A DNA stretch of 8,003 nucleotides from an uncultured Flavobacteriales bacterium (GTDB taxonomy: Bacteria; Bacteroidota; Bacteroidia; Flavobacteriales; Vicingaceae), in NCBI GenBank assembly GCA_946886085.1, contig CAMPHX010000043.1:1-8003 (forward strand). The letters are read 5' to 3'. Below are positions 1-7,512 of the stretch, one piece after another (position 1 is the stretch's first letter; each line of letters starts with the position of its first letter). A program made the translations under genes and the position numbers. The notes below the pieces were generated by a model. The model was not told the origin of the DNA. It made no database searches and saw nothing but the letters and a program-made list of their open reading frames with translations.

Positions 1-48
1 TAGTTTTATAATTTGGACAAACTAAGAAGAACATTTATAACCAATTTT

Positions 49-77
49 CTATGTGCGCTATGTTCCTATGTGGAACA
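49..77. repeat. CTATGT triple repeat overlapping a small inverted repeat
   Basis: CTATGT occurs at 49-54, 58-63 and 66-71. The last copy overlaps a 6-bp perfect inverted repeat, TGTTCC (61-66) and GGAACA (72-77), around a 5-nt loop. From memory, similar CATAG-type repeats occur in intergenic DNA of various environmental bacteria. Whether this belongs to that group is not established here. Confidence 0.45.
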
Positions 78-143
78 AATAAAACTCAAAATAAACATTT
101 CAACCAATTGAAAATCAAGATTTTGTAGCTGATCATTTGTTTT

Positions 144-189
144 AGGGTACTAATAAGGGTACTATTGTACTCCCAACGTTTTCATTGGG
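144..189. repeat. AGGGTACTA direct repeat followed by an inverted repeat
   Basis: AGGGTACTA occurs at 144-152 and again at 156-164, a 12-bp period. It is followed by CCCAA (172-176) and TTGGG (185-189), which can pair around an 8-nt loop. Neither orientation has a T-run after the hairpin, so it is not a convincing intrinsic terminator. The cluster could be a protein-binding or recombination site, which is speculation. Confidence 0.4.
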
Positions 190-368
190 TTCTAAATAAT
201 CCTCTAAACTCCCTTAGATTCCCATTTCAGGATGCTCAATCGCTTCTATTACTCAAATATAAGTAGATCGAAGGAAATTACAATTAATGTTTTCTAATCG
301 CTCTAATTTCTTGCTAAACCCAAAAGAAGTGAGGTCACAGCAATATTTCTCCGTAAGTAGTATAGGTT

Positions 369-381
369 CTTGCGAAGCAAG
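369..381. repeat. Small hairpin downstream of the gene cluster
   Basis: CTTGC (369-373) and GCAAG (377-381) form a perfect 5-bp stem around GAA. It lies 21 nt beyond the stop codon of the last minus-strand gene, where a transcript end would be expected. No T-tract follows in either direction, so a classical Rho-independent terminator is not supported. Confidence 0.25.
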
Positions 382-401
382 TGTATTAGATAGCTAGCAC
401 T

Positions 402-1238
402 TTACTCTTTAATTAATTCAATTTGAGTGTTAAGTACTCTAAGCATCATTACTAGAGCAAATTTAACCCCTTCTTCTTCTTTTATCATATCCTTTAAGAA
501 AATCTTATCATTATCGTATTTCTCTGGAAAATTAATCGTGACATAAGTGAACCCTGCTTTTGATTTTTCCTTGAATCGATATTCTACTTGAGGTTTCCCG
601 GAAAACTCCTTTAGAAATTTATCAATACTTTGATTTGGTTGCTTCCAATTAACTAAATCTTTATTGACCCAAATTTCATCCCAATTATCAAAAAATGGAA
701 AATGTGCCAACACATTGCGAATGAACTTAAAAAGTGAACCCGATATTTCTGATTCCATTGGCGGTCTATATTTACTTAACCAAGTAAGTACTCCTTTAAG
801 AGGATCATGATTCAAAATCTCGCTATAAATTGAAAACGCTTGAGAAATCTTGGTAAGCCTATAATGTGGATTTTGAGTCCAAAAATCTTCACTGTAGACT
901 TCCGAGCAAATATCGAAAAACTTATTATAACTAAGTTTTAAGAATAACTCTTCAGCTTGTGAAAGAGGTATTGTATCCTTATCAAAGTCATCCTTAATTT
1001 CATGTGTTAATTGAAGAACTTGGTTTTTTATTTGATTAAAATCGGTATCTGATATTTCTTCATTATTATTATGTTCTTCAATTGATTCTTTAATTATTTT
1101 AAGCCCAATTAAGTCATGGGATCGAAGGCAATAGCAAGCATTGACTAGATTTTTTGATAATCTAATATGTCTAAGTTCATTAGAATGTTTAATTAAATTT
1201 TGAACCAATGAAACCAATATATCAACTTTCTCTTGCAT
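402..1238 (-). CDS. Unnamed 278-aa protein with HEPN-like Rx4H motif
   Basis: The function is not known. The protein is 278 aa, mostly helical by composition, with no signal peptide or membrane segment. The clearest feature is the segment around residues 168-190, where F-I-R-N-V-L-A-H (Arg174, His179) is followed by an aromatic-rich stretch with W-D-E-I-W. R-N-x-x-x-H is the spacing of the Rx4-6H catalytic motif of HEPN RNases, but an Rx4H string is short and the fold is not demonstrated. A conserved-looking C-terminal part (residues 220-275) contains I-N-F-P and may be a separate subdomain. The start is the ATG at 1238, preceded by A-rich sequence and 34 nt after the stop of the upstream gene, so it is probably the last gene of the same transcript. 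It ends with TAA at 402-404. An alternative is an uncharacterised helical accessory protein with no RNase activity. Confidence 0.75.
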   Translation of the reverse strand: MQEKVDILVSLVQNLIKHSNELRHIRLSKNLVNACYCLRSHDLIGLKIIKESIEEHNNNEEISDTDFNQIKNQVLQLTHEIKDDFDKDTIPLSQAEELFLKLSYNKFFDICSEVYSEDFWTQNPHYRLTKISQAFSIYSEILNHDPLKGVLTWLSKYRPPMESEISGSLFKFIRNVLAHFPFFDNWDEIWVNKDLVNWKQPNQSIDKFLKEFSGKPQVEYRFKEKSKAGFTYVTINFPEKYDNDKIFLKDMIKEEEGVKFALVMMLRVLNTQIELIKE

Positions 1239-1272
1239 GACTTGTTTTATAAAATTAATGAATTACAAACTT

Positions 1273-2319
1273 TCATAAATTAGATTCCTCATTCAACACA
1301 TCTGTATTATTAACTTTCCATCCATTGGAGTTTTTTTCGTCATTTACGAAATCACAAAATCGGTGTAGGAAAGCCTCAACGGAATTCCCAATATTTCGTT
1401 GTTGATGTAAGCCTACGATTTTTGATTTTTCTTTATCACTGAAACAATAATTGATGAATATGATTGCCTTTATGAAATCTCGTTTCACCAAAATGCCTTC
1501 TTTTTGCAATTCTCCTTCAACGTTGTCCTTACCCTCAAATTCAATAGGCTTAAAAATCAAATGTCCGACTTTTCCAAATGCGATATTCCATTGAGTTCCG
1601 CTTACCAAAGATTGATACATCTTTTCACGAAAAACGGGAGTGGCACTTTCTATAAATGGACTAAGAGAACCTAACTGCTTTAAATCTATCAATAGCACAG
1701 TGTCTCCTAGTGAAAATTGTCCCTCTTTTATGTTTTGTTCAATCTTCTCTATTAAGATTTCTATTAGATACTTAATTGAAGTTGGATCGTATGTTTTATT
1801 ACCTTTTAGCAAGGGTTGAATTTCGGTAATTGCGGTTGCGACTTTTCTACCTTGATTAAGTTGTCGTTCAAGGTCTATTTGTGCAATTAAACCTTGTTCC
1901 ATTGTTTTCTTGTAGTTCAAATTACCGTCAGCAAATGACAATGATTTCAACTCTGCATAGACTGAACACACTTCGGTTTCCTCACCATCATTATATTCGA
2001 ATTCGATCTCAAAGTCAGGGGTTTTACTGTTGCTTTCTGGGACTCTTCTTACGGCATTAAATTTCTCTTTAAGCAGAAAATAAGTCATTGCTTCACTATA
2101 TTCATCATAGGCACTTTTTAACTGAGGGTCAAAATCAATATTTATGTTCCTTATATAGTTGAGTATATTTGTTTTCTTTTCAGCAATAAATGGATCTGAA
2201 TTAGCCTTATCGTCCATTCTTTGCAAATCGTCTTGATCGAAACAATTCAGAAGTGGATTATGGGTTAATTGATTTGTCTGTTGCTTCAATTTTAAAAAAG
2301 TTTCTTCTAATCCTGCCAT
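1273..2319 (-). CDS. Predicted PD-(D/E)xK-type nuclease-like protein
   Basis: This is a 348-aa soluble protein of no family I can name. A PD-(D/E)xK-like motif set is visible: Glu76 in a helix (Y-S-E-A-M-T-Y-F), T-P-D-F with Asp102, then Y-A-E-L-K with Glu123 and Lys125. A following helix carries Gln147 in I-A-Q-I-D-L. The order helix-Glu, PD strand, ExK strand, helix-Gln fits the restriction-endonuclease-like fold and suggests a metal-dependent DNase or RNase. The N-terminal ~65 residues and the C-terminal half (150-348) are unassigned. The frame is open upstream to a TTG at 2346, but the ATG at 2319 is preferred: it lies 4 nt after the upstream gene's TGA (2326-2324), which suggests translational coupling, and the nine extra residues look spurious. 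The coding call is firm. The nuclease call is inferred from motifs, and an inactive member of the fold is possible. Confidence 0.8.
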   Translation of the reverse strand: MAGLEETFLKLKQQTNQLTHNPLLNCFDQDDLQRMDDKANSDPFIAEKKTNILNYIRNINIDFDPQLKSAYDEYSEAMTYFLLKEKFNAVRRVPESNSKTPDFEIEFEYNDGEETEVCSVYAELKSLSFADGNLNYKKTMEQGLIAQIDLERQLNQGRKVATAITEIQPLLKGNKTYDPTSIKYLIEILIEKIEQNIKEGQFSLGDTVLLIDLKQLGSLSPFIESATPVFREKMYQSLVSGTQWNIAFGKVGHLIFKPIEFEGKDNVEGELQKEGILVKRDFIKAIIFINYCFSDKEKSKIVGLHQQRNIGNSVEAFLHRFCDFVNDEKNSNGWKVNNTDVLNEESNL

Positions 2320-2323
2320 CTTA

Positions 2324-3460
2324 TCATTTTTTTGAAATCCTCTCAATTTCCAAAACTAATTTCCGGAAATTCGGGTCAGATGAAGTAAATGGGTGCTTTT
2401 CCATTTCATCAATTTGATTTTTAACTTCTACACTTTTTATCCCATGCTTCTCCATCAATTTAACAAGAACATTAAATGCAAGTGTTCTTTGCTTATAATT
2501 TTCTACTTGTATTGTATTCTCCGGACTTTCAACATTAGCCTCATATTGAACATGTAAATGTTGTTCTATGCCATCCTTTGAACCCAAAATCCATTTTTCA
2601 GAATTTCGTTCTATATCCGAGTTATAAATCATAACATCTAATAATCCAATTTCCATTCGCCTTAATGAAGCCGAGATAGTAGTTCTTTCTGACGATGGAA
2701 TTATTGTTAACATTGTCTTACGATCAATCGGCAAATGGATCATGTTTGTTTTTTCAAACGGATTTATTGTCTGGTTAAAGTATTCATCTTCATCGAAATC
2801 AGGATGCGTTGGATCGGCTTGCGCACGAATAATAACGGGATTATCAGAAGTAATAAATTCACTGTCATCATAAATATGGTAGACAGATATATCATCCATT
2901 AATTTACTTTGAACCAATCTCTCGTATGACACTAAATGCTCTACAAGAAACTGTATCCGATTATTTTCTCGCCTTTCTTTGATTATCTGTTCCGTTTCTT
3001 CTCTTTTGATCCTAAGATCCTCACCAAGAAAAGAAATTGTGACTTCATCGTCTTTAGTTCCGTCAAAAGCATGTTTTAATACGTTCTCAAAAAATTGGTT
3101 TTGAATATTTAAGAATTTTGGTGTTCTGAAATACAAACTTAAAGTAGTTGAAATAACCTTCAATCTTGTTTCAAAATCAATAATGACAGTACTCTTGTCT
3201 TTAAGAAGAGATAGTATTTCCGGAAAGACACTATCAATATTATCTGCATAGAAATGTTCAAGATCAAACTTTCTTTCCGCTTCAATTGTTGGAAGAGTGT
3301 ATAAGTTCCTCTCAATGCAAATGTCTTTTGTGCTTATGGGTTCATCAACTTTGTCTGCACCCTTCATTTTACCATAAATGAAGTACTTCTCATCGAGTTT
3401 ATCAGCGAAATTATTTAAATAACTTCGAGGGATAAAATGTTGTCTTATTGGCTTACTCAT
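2324..3460 (-). CDS. DUF4238 family protein
   Basis: This 378-aa protein matches the recognisable pattern of the DUF4238 family. It starts M-S-K-P-I-R-Q-H-F-I-P-R-S-Y-L-N-N-F (His8, Pro11, Tyr14, Leu15, Phe18), has E-R-N-L-Y-T at 50-55, and carries I-T-S-D-N-P-V at 203-209 in the middle. The biochemical role of the family is not established. Its members are frequent in accessory and defence-rich regions, as I recall, and the conserved His and Asp residues would be compatible with an enzyme, but that is inference. An upstream in-frame ATG at 3481 would add seven hydrophobic residues (M-L-L-I-L-P-I). The ATG at 3460 is preferred because the family characteristically begins just before the Q-H-x-x-P motif, and because this ATG overlaps the stop of the preceding gene by 8 nt, a typical coupling arrangement. 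Confidence 0.85.
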   Translation of the reverse strand: MSKPIRQHFIPRSYLNNFADKLDEKYFIYGKMKGADKVDEPISTKDICIERNLYTLPTIEAERKFDLEHFYADNIDSVFPEILSLLKDKSTVIIDFETRLKVISTTLSLYFRTPKFLNIQNQFFENVLKHAFDGTKDDEVTISFLGEDLRIKREETEQIIKERRENNRIQFLVEHLVSYERLVQSKLMDDISVYHIYDDSEFITSDNPVIIRAQADPTHPDFDEDEYFNQTINPFEKTNMIHLPIDRKTMLTIIPSSERTTISASLRRMEIGLLDVMIYNSDIERNSEKWILGSKDGIEQHLHVQYEANVESPENTIQVENYKQRTLAFNVLVKLMEKHGIKSVEVKNQIDEMEKHPFTSSDPNFRKLVLEIERISKK

Positions 3461-6400
3461 TATCGGAAGGATTAATAACATTGAATTCTATAGCTGTATC
3501 TTTGACCATTTCGTAAATCAAAAACACGTCAGTACTGATTAGTTTTCTCTGTGACAGAGGATACATTGAATAAAAGAAAAGATCATCCGTAATAAATACA
3601 GAATTAGGAAACTCTTGAACCATAGCAGCTTGATTTATTAAGTACCGACCTAACTCATTCTCAATTGTATTCCCTGTAGTTGCATCATCCATAATGTCCA
3701 ATAAACTTGCAGGATTAATGATGTCACACTTTTCATTGATCCAGGCAAGTAAGTTATCGTAGTATTCTTTATCCAAAACATAGTCTTCATGATGAACCAT
3801 GCCAAGAGGTTCGTTTCGGTATGAGTTGATCAGTACCATAATGAAACTTGGGATTTTGAACTTATTTTTAAAAGTGTATTTCCCTTCTTTTTCTAAGATA
3901 TAAAAGTGAAGTAATGAGGTGAAATCTAAGATGAAATCATATTCCTGGAAAAAGTCTAAAAGCGGAAATGCTTTCGGATCCATTTTTAGCAATCCTTTTT
4001 TTTCATAGACTAGTTTATAGTAGGCATGAACTAAATTATCTCTTAGTTCGGAGGTGGAAAATGCCAATTGGGAAAATAGAATTTTTTCCGAATAGTATTC
4101 TTCGTACACATCGTTTCGGTTCTCGTTAGGAAAACCTGCAATTTGATGAATAATGTCCAATGGCGAGCCTTCTTCGTCGATGTTAAAAGACTGCATACCA
4201 AGTCCGGATTGTGGATTCTTAGTTTCCTCAATTATTTCCATCTTTAGAGCTAAATATTTATTGCAAATGATGCCAATTTTAATGGAGTCGACAATGTTTC
4301 CAAGTGGTCTTTTGATCTCGATAACATCATTTGTTTTATGTCCAAGAAGTTGTTCTGAAAATTGATCGTTGGGTTCAATTATTTTTAAAAAATCTTCATC
4401 TTTTCCATTTATCTGGTAAAACACGTAGCAACCTTCTTCCACTTCATCGAAAGTTACAAAAAAATCATCCCAGGGTAATCTCAAAAACGACATGAAAAAC
4501 ATTGTTCTCGCCTGTTTATTGTCTTTTTCTTTTGCCCAATAATAGCAGAGTTCCATACCTTCTTTGTGAAATTTAAACTGGAGTAAAATATTCGCAACTT
4601 GAAGTGCAGTAACGGCGTTTTGATAGTTGAACTTCGCCAATGTTTCTACATAATTCTCAATTTCATCTGTAGAATTCAAATGGAAACAAGAAATTGCCAG
4701 GTAAAGCACGAATAGCTCATATTGGTCTTGCGAAATGGCATACTTACAGATATCTAAACATTCTCCCCAATCGCTAATTAGCGTTCGTTTTTGAATTTCA
4801 AGTTTTGTGAATGCCGAATTATACGGAAGATTATTTCTCCAATGCTTTAACCATTTCAACAATTTATGATTGTTAGCCTTGGCATAATGTAGTGCCCAGA
4901 TATAGTTAGATATCTCAAAAGCTGAAAGAAATTGATCTTCTTTGAGTTCAACTATAGTAATACATTCGTCAAAATTCTTGTTTAGGAAAAAAGCGTCTTG
5001 CAAATAATGACTTATGCTAATTTCAGATTTCAATATAACATCCTTATTCGCTAATAGCCATTCCGTATATTCTTCTTTAGGACCTGAAACATATAAATCT
5101 CGGTATATCTTGATAAATTCAAAATACTGTGGAACTTCTACCGAAATGTTAGAAAGTTTGTCAAGATCAATGTCTTTTGCCTTGTCATGAACAGCTAAAA
5201 CCCCAACCATTCGCAGGATTTCTTCGGTTGCCAAAGAATCTATTTTTTCCAGTAGCTTGATTCTTCTATTAGCTGTAGTAGCATATGATTCAATATCATC
5301 GGCACGATAATGGCAGTAGAGCAACAGACTAATGCTATTGGGAGTTTCTTGACTCATTCCATTCAATATTTGGATCGCTTCATCAATTTTATCGGATTGT
5401 TGTAAAACATTTGAAAGAATCAGACTCAGAAGTTCATCATTGTTATTATTTTGATTGTATAACCTCTGAAGTTCAAAAACAGCGGCGTCGTCTTTTGAAA
5501 TTAAGTAACCGGTGAAAACCCGGAAAAAATCAATTTGAACATAGTATTCCGTGATTTCGGAATTTTGAAGGAGCTTCATAAAACTATCCAAAAGATTATG
5601 CGTGCTAATCAAGAGTCGGTTATTATCATAGTCAATTGTATTGAATAGTATTTTGAATTCTCGCAAGAATCGAGTAATAGCAACTTCAGCGATGTATAGA
5701 TTGTTCTTATAGTTTTGGTGTGTGGATTCTAGTAGAGTTAACACGACACCATCTTGAATTAACTGTGGGTGACTAGTTACTAAATTGTTGAACTGCTCTT
5801 TGTTTCTAACATTCAAGTGAATGATTCGATTGAAATCTCGATTGCCAGACACAATTTTAGACACAGAATTCATTCCTTTAGCAATGCTGTCAGGCTTCAA
5901 TAACACGTTAATCGCATTGGCAAATTCATTTAACGAGTTGATTGAAAGAATATCATTGACAAGAACTTGTGCCTTATCGTATTCTTCCGTCATGTAATAA
6001 GAGATACAAGCCCGTTCTTTTACAACGTCTTTTGTCGAATTGAGTTCATAAGCGATGATGAAACATTTATATGCATCGGTTACACGGTTTTTTATCATTT
6101 CAAGACACAAACCTTTCAAGTATGCAATTTCTGATCTTAGAATTGAATTGCTAGATAAATTACTGTCATTCAATCTCGTTTCTAAGGCTTCAACTAGCTT
6201 TAATGCTGTTTTGGGTTTGTATTCGTTTAGTAGGTTTTTGTAGAGTTGAATTTGTTTGAACCATTCATCTTTCAGCGGACTATTATCTTTTAATATTTCC
6301 TTAATTTCTTGAAGGTCTTGGCTGGAAGCTCCTTCATAAAGATCACCCTGCACTTGAATTATCTTGGAGTTAATGATCTGCGAGTTCTTTATTGAATTTT

Positions 6401-6671
6401 CAGGTTTTTTCGGAGCATCTATTAATTGGCTAATAATGTTATAAATCAGACCGATTAGTACTACAATTAACCCGACTAAAATGTTACTCTGACCAAATAT
6501 GGTTAGGTAAAAGTCTTTGCCGAAAAAATAAAGGCAGACTACCTGTATCAATGAAGGAATAGCCATTAAGCCGAGACCCGCACTGACAATTATTCGAGTA
6601 ATTATATTGTATGATTTTGGTTTAAGTGATTTCCAAATAATGGCTAGTTTTTCTACAGTAGTAATGTTCAT
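3453..6671 (-). CDS. Membrane-anchored TPR / GreAB-C-like / PIN domain protein
   Basis: This is a ~1072-aa multidomain protein, probably the central component of the locus. Residues ~24-50 and ~62-83 are strongly hydrophobic and form a predicted TM hairpin. A long helical array of TPR-like repeats follows (~120-735; the first clear unit is at about 143-166, with Y-K-P-K-T-A-L-K-L-V). Residues ~745-810 resemble the C-terminal domain of GreA/GreB (Y-Q-I-N-G, L-L-G-H-K, D-V-I-E-I-K-R-P). Residues ~911-1060 look like a PIN RNase: I-L-D-F-T-S-L (Asp916), E-N-E-L (Glu1004/1006), F-I-T-D-D (Asp1029/1030) and S-T-D (Asp1048). PIN domains are metal-dependent RNases. From memory, a TPR-GreAB-C-PIN architecture has been described as a predicted conflict-system protein. 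The N-terminal membrane anchor suggests it acts at the inner membrane. Start: the ATG at 6671 is chosen over an in-frame TTG at 6725. It overlaps the next gene by 8 nt. Confidence 0.85.
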   Translation of the reverse strand: MNITTVEKLAIIWKSLKPKSYNIITRIIVSAGLGLMAIPSLIQVVCLYFFGKDFYLTIFGQSNILVGLIVVLIGLIYNIISQLIDAPKKPENSIKNSQIINSKIIQVQGDLYEGASSQDLQEIKEILKDNSPLKDEWFKQIQLYKNLLNEYKPKTALKLVEALETRLNDSNLSSNSILRSEIAYLKGLCLEMIKNRVTDAYKCFIIAYELNSTKDVVKERACISYYMTEEYDKAQVLVNDILSINSLNEFANAINVLLKPDSIAKGMNSVSKIVSGNRDFNRIIHLNVRNKEQFNNLVTSHPQLIQDGVVLTLLESTHQNYKNNLYIAEVAITRFLREFKILFNTIDYDNNRLLISTHNLLDSFMKLLQNSEITEYYVQIDFFRVFTGYLISKDDAAVFELQRLYNQNNNNDELLSLILSNVLQQSDKIDEAIQILNGMSQETPNSISLLLYCHYRADDIESYATTANRRIKLLEKIDSLATEEILRMVGVLAVHDKAKDIDLDKLSNISVEVPQYFEFIKIYRDLYVSGPKEEYTEWLLANKDVILKSEISISHYLQDAFFLNKNFDECITIVELKEDQFLSAFEISNYIWALHYAKANNHKLLKWLKHWRNNLPYNSAFTKLEIQKRTLISDWGECLDICKYAISQDQYELFVLYLAISCFHLNSTDEIENYVETLAKFNYQNAVTALQVANILLQFKFHKEGMELCYYWAKEKDNKQARTMFFMSFLRLPWDDFFVTFDEVEEGCYVFYQINGKDEDFLKIIEPNDQFSEQLLGHKTNDVIEIKRPLGNIVDSIKIGIICNKYLALKMEIIEETKNPQSGLGMQSFNIDEEGSPLDIIHQIAGFPNENRNDVYEEYYSEKILFSQLAFSTSELRDNLVHAYYKLVYEKKGLLKMDPKAFPLLDFFQEYDFILDFTSLLHFYILEKEGKYTFKNKFKIPSFIMVLINSYRNEPLGMVHHEDYVLDKEYYDNLLAWINEKCDIINPASLLDIMDDATTGNTIENELGRYLINQAAMVQEFPNSVFITDDLFFYSMYPLSQRKLISTDVFLIYEMVKDTAIEFNVINPSDNE

Positions 6672-6783
6672 GCTTAAATAATTGAAATCTTGTTTTATCA
6701 AAGGATATGCCAATGGCAAGAACAACTGACATACTGACTAATTGTCATTGAAACAGCGTGTTATGTACTGATAATATGTTTTT
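6672..6783 (-). promoter_or_regulatory. Intergenic spacer with repeats, possible internal promoter/operator
   Basis: This 112-nt gap is the longest inside the gene cluster. It holds a tandem ACTGAC repeat (6725-6730 and 6733-6738), a TGAC/GTCA inverted repeat (6735-6738 and 6744-6747) and a perfect 11-nt palindrome TGCCAATGGCA (6708-6718). On the minus strand TATCCTTTG lies just downstream of the palindrome and is one base longer than the Bacteroidota -7 consensus TAnnTTTG. This may allow the large PIN gene to be transcribed separately from the regulator pair. Evidence for a promoter is weak. Confidence 0.25.
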
Positions 6784-7455
6784 TTACGATTCTTTTGGCA
6801 AAAGATCGTCCCAGGTATTAATGCCTGTTTTTACTTTCGAAATTTGTTCAGTTGAGTTGACAATCATTCCACAGATCAAGCAAATTCCATAAATCAATTC
6901 CCAGTGCGGTATTTGCTTATTGATGATGTCTATATTCTCTTTGTCGTTTGGCAAATCTGCTAGTACTTTATTTTTTTCCTCATCTGAATAGCCTGCATTT
7001 TTCAAAGTGTGCGCTATTTTACCAATTTTCATGGTCACAAGCATTCTTGTTGCTGCATTTCTAATTACAATTGGAGTATCGCTTCCCAGATCGTAAACAG
7101 ACTCCATTTTTTGTTGAAGCTCAAATAAATCAAATGGTAAAGAACTGTGTGCAGCATCGTTTCGAACTTTTCGAAGTGCATTCAAACTATCTCTCAATGT
7201 CTTACTAATTAGCCGAAAAGCAAATGCTAATTCAATCTTAGCAGAAAAGGAACTTAAATGACCTGGATAATTTAAAAGCCTTTCTCTCTCTTTTTTTGAA
7301 ATTTCATCCGGAAGAGTAATTTCTATTAACTCTGTAAGAAAATCATCAGCGTGCGCCGTTGCAATTAGAATTGCACCACGGCCAGATTCCTCTAATAGAT
7401 TTTCAAGTAAGACATTAAATAGTTCTTTGATTTTTGGATGTTCGAATATGTACAT
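6784..7455 (-). CDS. MtlR (mannitol repressor)-like alpha-helical protein
   Basis: This 223-aa soluble protein resembles the MtlR/mannitol repressor-like family over residues ~22-105: R-G-A-I-L-I-A-T-A-H-A-D-D-F-L near the N-terminus, then L-S-S-F-S-A-K-I-E-L-A-F at 67-78, and R-K-V-R-N-D-A-A-H-S (Arg98, His103). The family name comes from mannitol operon control in enterobacteria, but no mannitol transport or dehydrogenase gene is nearby, so that role should not be carried over. The R-N-D-A-A-H string has the Rx4H spacing of HEPN domains, so a HEPN-like fold or a role as partner or antitoxin is possible but unproven. The C-terminal ~100 residues are unassigned and include an Ile/Cys/Leu-rich helix at about 188-198. 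The start is the ATG at 7455, preceded by A-rich A-A-A-A-C-A-A-G. The gap to the HTH gene upstream is 57 nt, so co-transcription with it is likely. Confidence 0.75.
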   Translation of the reverse strand: MYIFEHPKIKELFNVLLENLLEESGRGAILIATAHADDFLTELIEITLPDEISKKERERLLNYPGHLSSFSAKIELAFAFRLISKTLRDSLNALRKVRNDAAHSSLPFDLFELQQKMESVYDLGSDTPIVIRNAATRMLVTMKIGKIAHTLKNAGYSDEEKNKVLADLPNDKENIDIINKQIPHWELIYGICLICGMIVNSTEQISKVKTGINTWDDLLPKES

Positions 7456-7512
7456 CTTGTTTTGGTAGTAAATAGTGGAAGTGGTCTAGTAAAGCTAATT
7501 GCGGTTCTATTC

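Larger units (their letters stand above)
1..401. other. Gene-free, repeat-bearing left flank
   Basis: No intact coding region, tRNA or insertion sequence is visible here. The stretch holds several short repeats, annotated separately. One minus-strand frame (about 393 to 145) reads as fairly protein-like text but has stops at 255-253 and 216-214, ends at 144-142, and has no start codon at its head, so it is at best a decayed gene remnant. A 25-codon plus-strand frame from 51 is probably chance. The region lies downstream of the minus-strand gene cluster and could be the boundary of a mobile or defence island, but this is inference because no integrase is in view. Confidence 0.5.

Noticed and set aside
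51..128. 25-codon plus-strand frame starting at 51
   Set aside because: It is built from the CTATGT repeats, is very short, and has no recognisable features.
172..189. Intrinsic terminator at the CCCAA/TTGGG hairpin
   Set aside because: The stem is only 5 bp with an 8-nt loop and no T-run follows in either orientation.
1..401. CRISPR array or tRNA attachment site in the left flank
   Set aside because: Repeats are only 6-9 bp without regular spacers, and no cloverleaf-forming tRNA sequence was found.
4043..4365. Short frames within the PIN gene at 4043-4231 (minus) and 4153-4365 (plus)
   Set aside because: Both lie wholly inside the GreAB-C to PIN part of a well-supported long gene and have no domain-like content.
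6672..6725. N-terminal extension of the PIN protein by 18 residues from a TTG start at 6725
   Set aside because: TTG is a rare start, the extension covers repeat-rich spacer DNA, and a well-placed ATG exists at 6671 before the membrane segments.
6784..7455. Functional mannitol operon repressor
   Set aside because: Only family resemblance supports it. No mannitol transporter or dehydrogenase gene is present, and the neighbours are nuclease-like proteins.
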